Source of the DNA: an uncultured Rhizobiaceae group bacterium
GTDB lineage: Bacteria; Pseudomonadota; Alphaproteobacteria; Rhizobiales; Rhizobiaceae
Reading direction: 5' to 3'
Assembly (NCBI GenBank): GCA_947501445.1
Contig: CANMVS010000023.1
Span: forward strand, 25,751-89,750
Length of the DNA: 64,000 nt
The notes under the pieces were generated by a model that was given only the letters and a program-made list of their open reading frames with translations, did not search any database and was not told the origin of the DNA. Shown one piece after another: positions 9,724 through 19,527 of this stretch (positions are counted from its first letter, which is position 1; each line of letters opens with the position of its first letter). A program made the position numbers and the translations under genes.

Positions 9724-11828
9724 TGGGCACGATGTTGCACAGGCGAATGTCCGGCAAATGGTTGAAAGTTGTCGGTCTTGGCTTCAGTCTCTTTGTGATT
9801 CTGGCTTTAGCGGCGGTTGTTTTTGACAGGGTTTACCCGCCACCCTTGCCTGATCAGCGGCAACTTTCCATTGAGGTGGCCGATCGCGATGACAAACTTC
9901 TGCGTGTATTCGCAACGCCTGAGGGACGGTGGCGCCTGACGACGGATTTGGCATTGATTGATGCGGAATTTCTGTCTCTTCTTATCGCTTATGAGGATAA
10001 ACGATTTTATACGCACAACGGCGTTGATCCGCGCGCCATGATGCGTGCCCTTTGGCAGATAATCTCCAACCGCCGGATCGTGTCAGGCGGGTCGACGATC
10101 ACAATGCAACTGGCGCGACTGCTGGAACCACGACCGCGAAGAACACTCTCAGCCAAAGTATTGCAGATCGTCAGAGCTGTGCAGCTTGAACGGCGCTTGA
10201 GCAAGGACGAGATTCTAAAATGGTATCTCACCCTTGCGCCCTACGGCGGCAATCTTGAAGGTATCAGGGCAGCCAGTCTTTCCTACTTCGGTGTTGAGCC
10301 AACCGCCCTGTCGTTATCGCAGGCGGCTCTCTTGGTTGCCCTGCCTCAGTCACCTGAATCCCGTCGGCCCGATCGCCATGCAAATGCAGCGCGATTGGCC
10401 AGTTTGCGGGTATTGCGCCGGGCGGCACTTAATGGGCAGATAGACCCGGGGGAAATTGAGCGTGTAGCGGCAAGAAACCTGCTGGTAAAACGACGCCCAT
10501 TGCCGTTTGCAGCAGCGCACATCAGCCAAAGGGCCATCCAGAACGCCCCGGATCGCAAACGTCATAAAACAACCATACGCCGTTCGATCCAATCCAGGCT
10601 GGAGGTTGTTGCCAGCGATGCTGCGGTTCGACTGGGCGATAAACTTTCAGTTGCCATCGTTGTTGCCGACAGCCGTGATGGAACCATATTGGCACAGGTG
10701 GGATCAGCCGGTTTTTTTGAAGAGGGGCGGTCCGGCTGGATTGACATGAGCCGGGCAAAGCGATCACCCGGCTCCACCTTGAAACCCTTCATCTATGGCC
10801 TGGCCCTTGAGGAGGGCCTTGTCTTGCCGGAGACATTGATTTCTGACCGGGCTGCTGATTTTTCCGGCTATCGTCCGCGAAATTTTGATCTGAGTTATCA
10901 GGGTGATGTCAGTATCAGACGGGCGCTGCAATTGTCTTTGAATGTGCCGGCTGTGCGTTTGCTGCACGCTGTCGGACCGGCGCGATTGACGGCACTATTG
11001 CGCGACGCAGGTGCCGGTTTTATCTTTCCCTCAGCCGAACGACCGGGACTATCCATCGGCCTGGGTGGAATTGGTATCAGTCTGGTCGACCTGGTTCAGG
11101 CCTATACCAGCTTTGCCTCAACGGATGGCCGGGCCGTAGTTCTTTCAAACGGCGTCGACACGGTCACCGGTAGACCTTCCCGGCGCCCCTTGCTGCAAAA
11201 TGCAGCGCGGTGGCATGTCAGTGACATCCTGCGCGGCATCGGTCCGCCCGTTGCATCACCCAACCGGGAACTGGCTTATAAAACCGGCACCAGCTATGGC
11301 TACCGCGATGCCTGGTCAATTGGATATGATGGTCGATATGTTATCGGCGTGTGGATAGGGCGGGCTGATAATGGCGCCATCCCGGGACTGACCGGGCAGG
11401 GTGCCGCCGCCCCCGTTCTGTTTGAGGCATTCAGCCGATCAGGCCTGAGCGAAATACCCTTCAGACCTGCATCTGTGGGAGCTGTGCGCATAAGCCGTGC
11501 GCAATTGCCTCCGTCGCTCAAACGCTTTCAGACCTTTGAGGAGACTTTCGAGCGCAAAAAAAGCGGTGAAAGCAAACCACATATTGCTTTTCCACCTTCG
11601 GGTGCGCGGCTGGAACTGAGCCATGCGTCAACGGGTGACTTTTCGCCGGTTATTGTCAAACTGCAGGGTGGCCGACCGCCGTTTCGCTGGCTGGCCAATG
11701 GTGAGCTTGTGGACAGACCGTCCCGTCGTCGCAACTGGCACTGGATGCCCGATGGTCGCGGCAGCGCCCGTCTTGCCGTTATCGACGCCTCTGGCCAAAC
11801 CGCACACGTGGACGTTGTAATTGACTAG
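9723..11828 (+). CDS. pbpC: Penicillin-binding protein 1C
   Basis: 701 residues from the ATG at 9723, which overlaps the macroglobulin stop codon (TGATG), implying translational coupling. One membrane anchor lies at residues 17-35. The glycosyltransferase (GT51) domain carries the catalytic glutamate in YEDKRFYTHNGVDP (E91) and GGSTITMQLARLL. The transpeptidase domain has SxxK as STLK (S351), SLN as the second motif, and KTG at 520-522. The C-terminal 80 residues form the small beta domain typical of PBP1C (BiPBP_C). It polymerises and possibly cross-links peptidoglycan on the outer face of the inner membrane. PBP1C and alpha-2-macroglobulin are encoded together in many proteobacteria, so a joint role in wall repair is likely. 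Confidence 0.95.
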   Translation: MGTMLHRRMSGKWLKVVGLGFSLFVILALAAVVFDRVYPPPLPDQRQLSIEVADRDDKLLRVFATPEGRWRLTTDLALIDAEFLSLLIAYEDKRFYTHNGVDPRAMMRALWQIISNRRIVSGGSTITMQLARLLEPRPRRTLSAKVLQIVRAVQLERRLSKDEILKWYLTLAPYGGNLEGIRAASLSYFGVEPTALSLSQAALLVALPQSPESRRPDRHANAARLASLRVLRRAALNGQIDPGEIERVAARNLLVKRRPLPFAAAHISQRAIQNAPDRKRHKTTIRRSIQSRLEVVASDAAVRLGDKLSVAIVVADSRDGTILAQVGSAGFFEEGRSGWIDMSRAKRSPGSTLKPFIYGLALEEGLVLPETLISDRAADFSGYRPRNFDLSYQGDVSIRRALQLSLNVPAVRLLHAVGPARLTALLRDAGAGFIFPSAERPGLSIGLGGIGISLVDLVQAYTSFASTDGRAVVLSNGVDTVTGRPSRRPLLQNAARWHVSDILRGIGPPVASPNRELAYKTGTSYGYRDAWSIGYDGRYVIGVWIGRADNGAIPGLTGQGAAAPVLFEAFSRSGLSEIPFRPASVGAVRISRAQLPPSLKRFQTFEETFERKKSGESKPHIAFPPSGARLELSHASTGDFSPVIVKLQGGRPPFRWLANGELVDRPSRRRNWHWMPDGRGSARLAVIDASGQTAHVDVVID

Positions 11829-11829
11829 C

Positions 11830-11928
11830 CTGTTTCACGTTTTTTCAGAGACGGGACAACGGTGTCGGTGGTTGATTTTGTCGATGCATTCAGGTTTTGC
11901 CGATTCCTTCAAAACCTGAATTACTCCG
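11830..11928 (-). repeat. Dispersed two-hairpin repeat, copy A
   Basis: Nearly full copy, inverted relative to the reference orientation (copy B). It contains the TTTCACGTTTT/CAGAGACGGGACAACGG arm and then the CAGGTTTTG...CAAAACCTG arm pair. It lies directly behind pbpC, between two genes that converge, and may act as their transcript end. Confidence 0.8.
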
Positions 11929-11974
11929 GACGTGGGCTGTTCTGACAGCAACGATTAGGTTCCATTTGTACGGG

Positions 11975-13168
11975 CTATTTGCCTAATGCCTTGCGATATA
12001 CAGCCTCATCGGCATGTCCGTCTGGTGTCATGCCATTGCGACTTTGGAAATCACGGATGGTGGCACGCATTTCCAGACCGATACGACCGTCTGTTCTGGG
12101 TACAGCATAGCCTGCTGCTGCCAGTGTTTTTTGCAGTGCGATGCGCTCGCTTTTATTGAGCGGGCGTTCCAGATTCCATTCGCCCTGAAACGGGCCGGTG
12201 CGGTTGGCGATTCTATCCGCCAGATGCGCGATGGCCAATGAATAGGCGTCAGAAAAATTATAGGTCTTGATGACGGGCAGATTTCCTGAAACCAGAAATG
12301 CCAGACCTTCAACGCCGCTGGGGAAAAACAGGGTTGCATGGCCTTTATCCGGCAGTGCACCACCATCGGTGCGACGCACGCCGCGCGCCTGCCAGTTTGT
12401 ATATGTATCATTGGCGCTGAGCAGATCTATATTTTTCGGCAAGGAGACCTGAAACCCCCAGGGCACGCCTGTCTGCCATCCGTGTTGGGATAGATAATTT
12501 GCCGCTGATGCAAGCGCATCGGGCTTGTGCGCCCAAAGGTCGCGTTTGCCATCGCCATTGTGATCAACGGCGAATTTCAGAAAACTGGACGGCATGAACT
12601 GGGTGTGGCCCATGGCACCTGCCCAGGAGCCACGCATCTGTTTTCGACTTAACCGTTCCTGCTGAAACACCAGTAGGGCGTTGACGAATTCCTTTTGAAA
12701 ATAGTCTCCGCGATAACCGATATAGGCAAGCGATGCGAGTGAGCGGAAAATATCGCTTTTCCCAATATAGCCGCCATAGTTGGTTTCCATGCCCCAAATG
12801 GCCAGGATCACATAACGATCAACGCCGTATTTTTTTTCGATCGCAGCCAATGTCCTTGCATATTTTTTGGCCATTGCCCGGCCTGTTTTTATGCGCGAAT
12901 CTGTCACGGATTTTTCAACATATTGCCCGATGGTCCGCTTAAACTCCGGTTGACCCTTTGTCAGTTTGACAATTTTCTTGTTCATGGTCAGGCCAGCCGT
13001 TGCAGCCTCGAAGGTTTCCCAGCTGACACCTGCAGCGGCAGCATCCGGATACAGCGACTGTACAAAATTGTGGAAGCTTGGTTTTGCCGTGGCACCGACT
13101 GTTATCAGCAGACCGGCCAGGGTCATGACGGCCGCGTGTGTGAGGAGCTTTTTTGTAAATCTGATCAT
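11975..13168 (-). CDS. Lytic murein transglycosylase (MltB family) with peptidoglycan-binding domain
   Basis: 397 residues. Residues 1-29 form a signal peptide (TLAGLLITVGATAKP) without a lipobox, so this is a soluble periplasmic form. The SLT/MltB catalytic domain covers about residues 32-320; the catalytic glutamate is in AIWGMETNYGG (E128), and MGHTQFMPSSF and DLWAHKPDALASAANYL are the expected substrate-groove motifs. The last 60 residues are a PG_binding_1 domain (DGRIGLEMRATIRDFQ). The enzyme cleaves the MurNAc-GlcNAc bond with formation of 1,6-anhydroMurNAc. It is read toward pbpC on the opposite strand, with the repeat copy A between them. Confidence 0.93.
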   Translation of the reverse strand: MIRFTKKLLTHAAVMTLAGLLITVGATAKPSFHNFVQSLYPDAAAAGVSWETFEAATAGLTMNKKIVKLTKGQPEFKRTIGQYVEKSVTDSRIKTGRAMAKKYARTLAAIEKKYGVDRYVILAIWGMETNYGGYIGKSDIFRSLASLAYIGYRGDYFQKEFVNALLVFQQERLSRKQMRGSWAGAMGHTQFMPSSFLKFAVDHNGDGKRDLWAHKPDALASAANYLSQHGWQTGVPWGFQVSLPKNIDLLSANDTYTNWQARGVRRTDGGALPDKGHATLFFPSGVEGLAFLVSGNLPVIKTYNFSDAYSLAIAHLADRIANRTGPFQGEWNLERPLNKSERIALQKTLAAAGYAVPRTDGRIGLEMRATIRDFQSRNGMTPDGHADEAVYRKALGK

Positions 13169-13473
13169 GTGGGAATGATATCAACAAGTTCGCGCCGTGC
13201 AAGCGTGTAGAAATATACTTCTTATACCTGTATGCACTTGTAATAACACCTGGCCTTTTCTATGTGTGCGCTAACCGCTATCATGGTGCCTGATGGGTGT
13301 GTTCACGATCTGTGATATGAACTGTACCAGAATGTGTAGTCAGCTTGTGCAACACTGGCATAGATTGACATTTGGCATTAATTGGGCGCGGTATAATTGT
13401 AGATTGAGGGTACCGTTTTTATTGACTAAGGTAAGCCGGCTAATAGGCAGCGCAACTTGGGTGAGGTTCGTCC
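13169..13473. other. Promoter region between transglycosylase and LuxR genes
   Basis: About 300 bases between divergent genes. No ORF with a credible ribosome site, no repeat copy and no convincing lux box (an inverted CTGTA/TACAG pair) were found. Confidence 0.4.
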
Positions 13474-14214
13474 GTGAAGATTACGTCAATAATAGACTTT
13501 CTGGATTCGATAAATGACCTGGACAAACAGTCCGATATTATCGATAAACTTGAATCTGTGCTCGATACCTACGGATTTGATTTTTACGGCGTTATTCGCC
13601 AACCCAAAGCATCAGAAGATCCGTTGAGTCTGGTTTTGGCCGGGCGATGGCCTGATGGCTGGCCTGCGCGCTACATGCAAAAGAAATACGTGCTGATTGA
13701 TCCGACCATACGGTTTCTGGGACATGCGAGAAAGGGCTTCAGCTGGGCAGAAGCGATTCCGGCATTTCAGTCAGACCCCCATCGCAGGCGTATGCAGCGC
13801 ATGATGGTTGACTCGATGAAGTACGGTCTCGAAAGCGGCTATATCTTCCCGGTGCATGGTCGCCGCGGGCTTTTGGGCAATTTATCCATCGGTGGACGAC
13901 ACGTGGATCTCAGCCCGCTGGAAATGATCCAGTTTGACGCCATGGCGAAGATCGTATTCTGGCGACTGCTCGAGTTGACAGATCCGATTATCAATGAGGA
14001 ACTCACCTCAACGGTGGATGTGCAATTAACCCGCCGCGAAATGGAAGCGCTGAGCTATCTCGCCGACGGCATGACATCCAATGAGATTGCAGCCGTATTG
14101 AAATTGTCCAATCACACGGTCGACTGGTATATGAATGCGCTTCAAATTAAACTGAAAGCAAAAAATCGCCATCACGCGGTTGCCATTGCATTTCGTCTCG
14201 GGTTGATCTCTTAA
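13474..14214 (+). CDS. LuxR-type quorum-sensing regulator, apparently an orphan
   Basis: 246 residues from a GTG with GAGG nine bases upstream. Residues about 15-165 form the autoinducer-binding domain. The six residues conserved in AHL-responsive LuxR/TraR proteins can be matched: W63, Y67, D76, P77, W91 and G122, with the TraR spacing preserved through W91. Residues about 180-244 are the GerE/LuxR helix-turn-helix (LTRREMEALSYLADGMTSNEIAAVL...HTVDWYMNAL), including the conserved E, L and G. It should therefore bind an acyl-homoserine lactone in the cytoplasm and then DNA. No luxI-type synthase lies in the window, so it may be a LuxR solo that listens to another locus or to neighbours. Its target genes are unknown. 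Confidence 0.92.
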   Translation: MKITSIIDFLDSINDLDKQSDIIDKLESVLDTYGFDFYGVIRQPKASEDPLSLVLAGRWPDGWPARYMQKKYVLIDPTIRFLGHARKGFSWAEAIPAFQSDPHRRRMQRMMVDSMKYGLESGYIFPVHGRRGLLGNLSIGGRHVDLSPLEMIQFDAMAKIVFWRLLELTDPIINEELTSTVDVQLTRREMEALSYLADGMTSNEIAAVLKLSNHTVDWYMNALQIKLKAKNRHHAVAIAFRLGLIS

Positions 14215-14655
14215 GTCTGCTGAATGTGCAGTCAATAGTTTGACGTATTTCCAAATGGTTGAATCAGCAGCGTCCAAAACGCCCTGATTGGTGCCCTGAT
14301 TGGTGCAGTGCACACAAAATGTTGCAAAGTGATCAAAATTTTGCGTGCAATGGTTGTGCATGTGATCGACATGCCACTGGGTCGCATCATGTTTTGATGG
14401 CACCATTTGACCGAACTATTCCGGTTGCTGACCAGGCGCGGTGGGCGCGGTGGTGCTGCCAGTCCCCTCTGGCAAGCCTTTCAAAGGTCTATCGCATTTC
14501 GGGATGGGGAATGCCGGTTCGTCGGGGCCACTGCGCGAATTGTTCGATGCTTAACATTGTACTGTACGGCGGGCCTTGCTGAATGAACCGGCTTTGCATC
14601 ATCAAATGCTTCCATTTAAGCATGATACGATCTAAGAGAGAGCAGGATGTGACTT
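14215..14655. other. Gene-free stretch with a 12-base tandem duplication
   Basis: About 440 bases with no supported gene. GCCCTGATTGGT occurs twice in direct succession (14281-14304). The rest shows no repeat or RNA gene that I recognise; the dispersed repeat copy B begins at its right end. Confidence 0.5.
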
Positions 14656-14758
14656 TAGAGCAATTCAGGTTTTGACGGGTTCGGCAAAACCTGAATGCAT
14701 CAACAAAATCAAAGGCCGACACCGTTATCCCGTTTCTGACAAAACGTGAAACGGTCTA
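14656..14758 (+). repeat. Dispersed two-hairpin repeat, copy B (reference orientation)
   Basis: Full copy. The first module has the inverted arms CAGGTTTTG and CAAAACCTG. A linker TGCATCAACAAAATCAAAGG follows, then a second module with CCGTTTC and GAAACGG arms around a short loop. It ends 35 bases before the pyc start codon. Confidence 0.85.
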
Positions 14759-14793
14759 GGTCGCTGCACTGCACAAACCTGGAGACCCTCGCC

Positions 14794-17700
14794 TTGCCAA
14801 TCTCAAAAATTCTCGTCGCCAACAGATCTGAAATTGCAATCCGTGTATTCCGTGCGGCCAATGAGCTGGGCCTGAAAACAGTGGCGGTCTGGGCAGAGGA
14901 AGACAAGCTTGCGCTTCATCGTTTCAAGGCGGATGAATCCTATCAGGTGGGGCGTGGGCCACATCTGAAGGATGACCTTGGACCCATTGAGAGCTATCTG
15001 TCTATCGACGAGATGATACGGGTTGCCAGGCTTTCGGGTGCCGATGCGATACACCCTGGTTATGGTCTGCTTTCTGAAAGTCCTGAATTTGCAGAAGCCT
15101 GCGCCGAACATGGCATCGTGTTTATCGGACCAAAACCCGAAACAATGCGACGGTTGGGTAACAAGGTTGCCGCACGCAATCTGGCGACCGAGGTTGGTGT
15201 ACCGGTTGTACCTGCCACGTTACCCTTGCCGGACGACATGGATGAAACAGCCCGGATGGCCCGGGAAATAGGTTACCCGGTCATGCTCAAGGCATCCTGG
15301 GGCGGCGGCGGCCGTGGAATGCGGGTCATTCGTTCTGAAGAAGACCTCAGCCGGGAAGTGACAGAAGGCAAGCGCGAGGCGCGCGCCGCCTTTGGCAAGG
15401 ATGAAGTCTATCTTGAGAAGCTTGTCGAGCGCGCCCGTCATGTGGAAGTGCAGGTTCTGGGGGACACACACAAGAATGTCGTCCATCTTTTCGAGCGCGA
15501 CTGTTCAATCCAGCGCCGCAATCAAAAGGTTGTGGAGCGGGCACCGGCGCCCTATCTGGATGATGCTCAAAGGGAAGAGCTTTGCGCCCATGCGATCAAA
15601 ATAGGTCTGGCGACCCATTATATTGGCGCAGGAACAGTCGAATTCCTGATGGACTGCGATACCGGTTCTTTCTATTTCATAGAGGTCAATCCGCGCATTC
15701 AGGTCGAACATACCGTGACTGAAGAAGTTACAGGCATTGATATCGTCAAGGCACAGATACACATCCTGGACGGATTTGCCATAGGCGAACCTGGTTCCGG
15801 GGTCCCGAAACAATCCGATATCCGGTTGAATGGGCATGCCTTGCAGTGCCGCATCACAACGGAAGATCCGGAGCAGAATTTTATTCCCGATTATGGACGT
15901 ATCACTGCCTACCGTGGAGCGACGGGTTTCGGCATTCGTCTGGATGGGGGTACGGCCTATTCCGGTGCTGTTATCACCCGGTTTTATGATCCGCTGCTGG
16001 AAAAAATTACCGCCTGGGCACCGACCTCCGATGAGGCGATCAATCGCATGGACCGGGCCCTGCGTGAGTTTCGGATCCGCGGCGTGGCCACCAATCTGAC
16101 ATTTCTTGAAGCGATCATCAGTCACAGCAGTTTTCGCGACAACAGCTATACAACCAAGTTCATTGACAATACGCCCGAGCTGTTCGAGCAAGTGCGCCGC
16201 AAGGACAGGGCAACGCGGCTGCTGACCTATCTTGCTGATGTCACGGTAAACGGTCATCCGGAAACACGTGACCGGATAAAGCCGGCTGATGATGTTACAG
16301 CACCAACAGTGCCGCATTGTGTGGGTGCAATACCTGATGGCAGCAAACAACTGCTCGATTCGCTTGGACCCAGTAAGTTCGGTGCGTGGATGCGCGATCA
16401 AAAGCGCGTCTTGCTGACAGACACAACGATGCGTGATGGCCATCAGTCGCTTCTTGCAACACGCATGCGTACCCATGACATAGCGCGCATATCAGGTACC
16501 TATGCCAGAGCCCTGCCCAATCTCCTGTCTCTCGAGTGCTGGGGTGGTGCAACCTTTGACGTGTCGATGCGCTTTTTAACCGAGGACCCGTGGGAGCGTC
16601 TGGCGCAGATACGCGAGGGGGCACCAAATCTGTTGCTGCAGATGCTGCTTCGTGGTGCGAATGGTGTTGGCTACAAGAATTATCCGGACAATGTGGTCAA
16701 ACATTTTGTGCGTCAGGCAGCATCAGGTGGTGTTGATCTGTTTCGGGTGTTTGATTGCCTGAACTGGGTCGACAATATGCGTGTTTCCATGGATGCGGTT
16801 TGCGAGGAAGAAAAACTATGCGAAGCGACCATCTGCTACACCGGCGATATCCTCAATAGTGCGCGCCCGAAATACGACCTGAAATACTATACGGGACTGG
16901 CTGATGAACTGACCAGGGCGGGTGCGCATATCATCGCTGTGAAGGACATGGCAGGTCTGCTCAAACCTGCGGCGGCAAAGCAATTGTTCAATGCGCTGCG
17001 TAATGCCACTGACCTGCCCATCCACTTTCACACCCATGATACGTCCGGTATTTCTGCTGCCACAGTGCTGGCTGCCGTTGATGCCGGTGTTGACGCGGTT
17101 GATGCTGCAATGGATGCCCTGTCAGGCAATACCTCGCAGCCCTGTCTTGGGTCCATCGTCGAGGCTTTGCGCGGCACGGAGCGCGATCCACAGCTTGATC
17201 CTGAATGGATACGTCGAATTTCTTTTTACTGGGAGGCGGTGCGCGCCCAGTATGTTGCCTTCGAAAGTGATTTGAAAGGACCGGCGTCGGAGGTCTATCT
17301 GCATGAAATGCCCGGTGGTCAATTCACCAATCTCAAGGAACAGGCCCGCTCACTGGGGCTTGAATCACGATGGCATGAAGTAGCTCAGGCCTATGCGGAT
17401 GCCAACCAGATGTTTGGTGATATCGTCAAGGTCACACCCTCGTCAAAGGTTGTTGGCGACATGGCACTGATGATGGTGTCTCAGGACCTGTCCGTGGATG
17501 ACGTGAAAGATCCCAAACGCGATGTGTCCTTCCCCGAATCAGTCGTTTCCATGATGCGCGGAGACCTTGGGCAATCACCCGGTGGCTGGCCCGTTGATAT
17601 TCAAAACAAGGTCCTCAAGGGCGACAAGGCGTTCGTTGAACGACCCGGATCATTGCTGGAGGATGCAGACCTTGCAGCCGAACGCCTTGCCATCGAAACA

Positions 17701-18252
17701 ACAATTGATCGGCCGGTCAATGAGTTCGAGTTCGCGTCCTATTTGATGTATCCAAAAGTCTTTACCGACTACGCGTCAGCGCTTGACACCTATGGCCCGG
17801 TTTCCACTTTGCCGACGCCCAATTACTTCTACGGCCTGCCAGCCGGCAATGAGCTGTTTGTAGACCTTGAAAAGGGCAAGACACTGGTCATTCGAAATCT
17901 TGCGGTTGGTGAGCCGAATGACAAGGGTATGGTGACCGTGTTTTTTGAGCTTAACGGCCAGCCACGACGCATCAAGGTACCCGATCGCGCCCACGGAGCA
18001 TCCTCGGCAGCGCTGCGCAGAAAAGCTGAGGCAGGCAACGATCTGCAGGTTGGCGCACCCATGCCCGGCGTCATTTCAACTGTCGCTGTTGCCCCGGGTC
18101 AGGAAGTACAGTCCGGTGACGTTCTATTGTCCATCGAGGCGATGAAAATGGAAACGGCCATCCATGCGGAAAAAGACGGCGTCGTGTCTGAAGTTCTCGT
18201 CAAAATCGGTGACCAGATTGATGCAAAGGACCTTCTTGTGGTTTTTGCCTGA
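14794..18252 (+). CDS. pyc: Pyruvate carboxylase
   Basis: 1152 residues, the usual full length. The start is the TTG at 14794, giving the family N-terminus PISKILVANRSEIAIRVFRA, with GGAG nine bases upstream; a GTG further upstream lies inside the repeat and is rejected. Domain order is biotin carboxylase (about 1-455, with ATP-grasp glycine loop KASWGGGGRGM and the FIEVNPRIQVEHT motif), carboxyltransferase (about 535-810, LLTDTTMRDGHQSLLATR and the metal-binding HFHTHDTSG), a PYC/OADA linker region, and the biotinyl domain with the EAMKMET site (Lys1118). The enzyme carboxylates pyruvate to oxaloacetate using ATP and bicarbonate, refilling the TCA cycle. It appears monocistronic. Acetyl-CoA activation is a family property, not visible here. 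Confidence 0.97.
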   Translation: MPISKILVANRSEIAIRVFRAANELGLKTVAVWAEEDKLALHRFKADESYQVGRGPHLKDDLGPIESYLSIDEMIRVARLSGADAIHPGYGLLSESPEFAEACAEHGIVFIGPKPETMRRLGNKVAARNLATEVGVPVVPATLPLPDDMDETARMAREIGYPVMLKASWGGGGRGMRVIRSEEDLSREVTEGKREARAAFGKDEVYLEKLVERARHVEVQVLGDTHKNVVHLFERDCSIQRRNQKVVERAPAPYLDDAQREELCAHAIKIGLATHYIGAGTVEFLMDCDTGSFYFIEVNPRIQVEHTVTEEVTGIDIVKAQIHILDGFAIGEPGSGVPKQSDIRLNGHALQCRITTEDPEQNFIPDYGRITAYRGATGFGIRLDGGTAYSGAVITRFYDPLLEKITAWAPTSDEAINRMDRALREFRIRGVATNLTFLEAIISHSSFRDNSYTTKFIDNTPELFEQVRRKDRATRLLTYLADVTVNGHPETRDRIKPADDVTAPTVPHCVGAIPDGSKQLLDSLGPSKFGAWMRDQKRVLLTDTTMRDGHQSLLATRMRTHDIARISGTYARALPNLLSLECWGGATFDVSMRFLTEDPWERLAQIREGAPNLLLQMLLRGANGVGYKNYPDNVVKHFVRQAASGGVDLFRVFDCLNWVDNMRVSMDAVCEEEKLCEATICYTGDILNSARPKYDLKYYTGLADELTRAGAHIIAVKDMAGLLKPAAAKQLFNALRNATDLPIHFHTHDTSGISAATVLAAVDAGVDAVDAAMDALSGNTSQPCLGSIVEALRGTERDPQLDPEWIRRISFYWEAVRAQYVAFESDLKGPASEVYLHEMPGGQFTNLKEQARSLGLESRWHEVAQAYADANQMFGDIVKVTPSSKVVGDMALMMVSQDLSVDDVKDPKRDVSFPESVVSMMRGDLGQSPGGWPVDIQNKVLKGDKAFVERPGSLLEDADLAAERLAIETTIDRPVNEFEFASYLMYPKVFTDYASALDTYGPVSTLPTPNYFYGLPAGNELFVDLEKGKTLVIRNLAVGEPNDKGMVTVFFELNGQPRRIKVPDRAHGASSAALRRKAEAGNDLQVGAPMPGVISTVAVAPGQEVQSGDVLLSIEAMKMETAIHAEKDGVVSEVLVKIGDQIDAKDLLVVFA

Positions 18253-18307
18253 GTGCGTCGTCAGTCAAATGGTCTAATATTGCTTCGTTCGTTCGGGATG
18301 AAAATAC

Positions 18308-19456
18308 ATGCGGGTGGCGGTTTCAATATTGTTTTTTGTCAACGGTCTGATCGTTGGCAGTTGGGCTCCACTCGTGCCGGAGCTCGCTGCTCGTCACGAT
18401 TTGTCTGAAGCCCAAATGGGCCTGATGATACTGGCGTTGGGGTTTGGCTCGTTGATCATCATGCCTTTTTCCGGCGCACTTATTGCCCGTGTGGGAGCAT
18501 TGCCTGTTTTGCGGGTTGTCGGCCCGATCTGTGCCCTGGCCATAGTGCCAATCGTTGCAGCGCCCTCGGCTGTCCTGCTGGCGATTTCGCTGATCGTTTT
18601 TGGCGGCATCATCGGTTCCACAGATATAGCGATGAATGCCAATGCTGTTGTCGTGGAACGCAGGCGAAAGCGGGCCATTATGTCGTCATGTCACGGGTTC
18701 TGGAGCCTTGGCGGTCTGACAGGGGCCGTATGTGGCGGCTTTCTGATCGACTGGTGGGGTCCGATGGGCCAAGCGCTGATTATAACCACCCTGGCGTTCC
18801 TTCTGGTGCTGGCTGTGATCAGATATCTTGCACCGGATCTGCCACCGGCGGATGACATCAAGCCGCGTTTTCGCCTTACCTTTGCGCCAATGCCCTACGT
18901 TCTTGGGCTGGTTGCACTGTTTTCCATGGTGCCGGAGGGTGCCATTTTGGACTGGGGCGCACTCTACCTTCGACAGGACCTCGGTGCTGACGTCAGTTAT
19001 TCAGGTCTGGCCTTTGGTGCGGTTGCAGCAACAATGGCGCTCATGCGTTTTGTTGGCGATGCCGTTCGCCAGCGTTTTGGTTCAGTTGCAACGGTTCGTT
19101 ATTCCGCAGTCATTGCGGCACTGGGTCTCGTGATAGCAGCGCTGGCCGCAACCCCGACGATGGCTATCGTCGGCTTTGCACTGTCCGGAATCGGCATAGC
19201 CAATCTGGTTCCGGTGGTATTTTCCGCCGCTGGAAATCTACCCGGACTACCGGCTGGTGTCGGCATCAGCATTGCCACCTGTATGGGGTATTCGGGCATT
19301 CTTCTTGCACCCGCACTGATTGGGTTTGTTGCCGAGTATAACGGGTTTTCTGCTGCTTTCCTGGGCCTTGCGGTCCTGTTTGTAATCGTGTTCCTGTCCG
19401 CGTCGACCGTAAGTCATGCGGACATCGGTGGATTGGAACCTGCTGCGGGTGAATGA
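18308..19456 (+). CDS. MFS transporter, YbjJ-like
   Basis: 382 residues with about twelve hydrophobic helices. The N-terminus VSILFFVNGLIVGSWAPLVPELAARHDLSEAQMGL and the GSTDIAMNANAVVVERRRKR segment are typical of the YbjJ/fucose-permease-like MFS branch. GSLIIMPFSGALIARVG fits the region of helices 2-3. The protein should sit in the inner membrane. The substrate is unknown; related members have been proposed to move sugars or export small metabolites. It is preceded by pyc with 55 bases between, but co-transcription is not certain. Confidence 0.87.
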   Translation: MRVAVSILFFVNGLIVGSWAPLVPELAARHDLSEAQMGLMILALGFGSLIIMPFSGALIARVGALPVLRVVGPICALAIVPIVAAPSAVLLAISLIVFGGIIGSTDIAMNANAVVVERRRKRAIMSSCHGFWSLGGLTGAVCGGFLIDWWGPMGQALIITTLAFLLVLAVIRYLAPDLPPADDIKPRFRLTFAPMPYVLGLVALFSMVPEGAILDWGALYLRQDLGADVSYSGLAFGAVAATMALMRFVGDAVRQRFGSVATVRYSAVIAALGLVIAALAATPTMAIVGFALSGIGIANLVPVVFSAAGNLPGLPAGVGISIATCMGYSGILLAPALIGFVAEYNGFSAAFLGLAVLFVIVFLSASTVSHADIGGLEPAAGE

Positions 19457-19471
19457 ATATCTGCCTGCACA

Positions 19472-19492
19472 GGCCTGATCCTCAACAGACCC
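19472..19492 (+). repeat. 21-base exact repeat, copy 1
   Basis: The 21 bases beginning GGCCTGATCCTC and ending AACAGACCC recur without change at 31370-31390. This copy is intergenic, between the MFS gene and the end of the XRE gene. Confidence 0.6.
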
Positions 19493-19527
19493 TGGTTCGT
19501 TTCACGTTTGTCTTCACGTCCCCGGGA

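Noticed and set aside
13224..13246. Possible lux box upstream of the LuxR gene
   Set aside because: CTGTA and TTGTA are direct rather than inverted half-sites, so the 20-bp palindrome expected for a lux box is missing.
14746..14793. GTG start giving pyruvate carboxylase 16 more residues
   Set aside because: The GTG lies within repeat copy B, has no ribosome site, and the added residues are not part of the conserved family N-terminus; the TTG at 14794 fits length and alignment.
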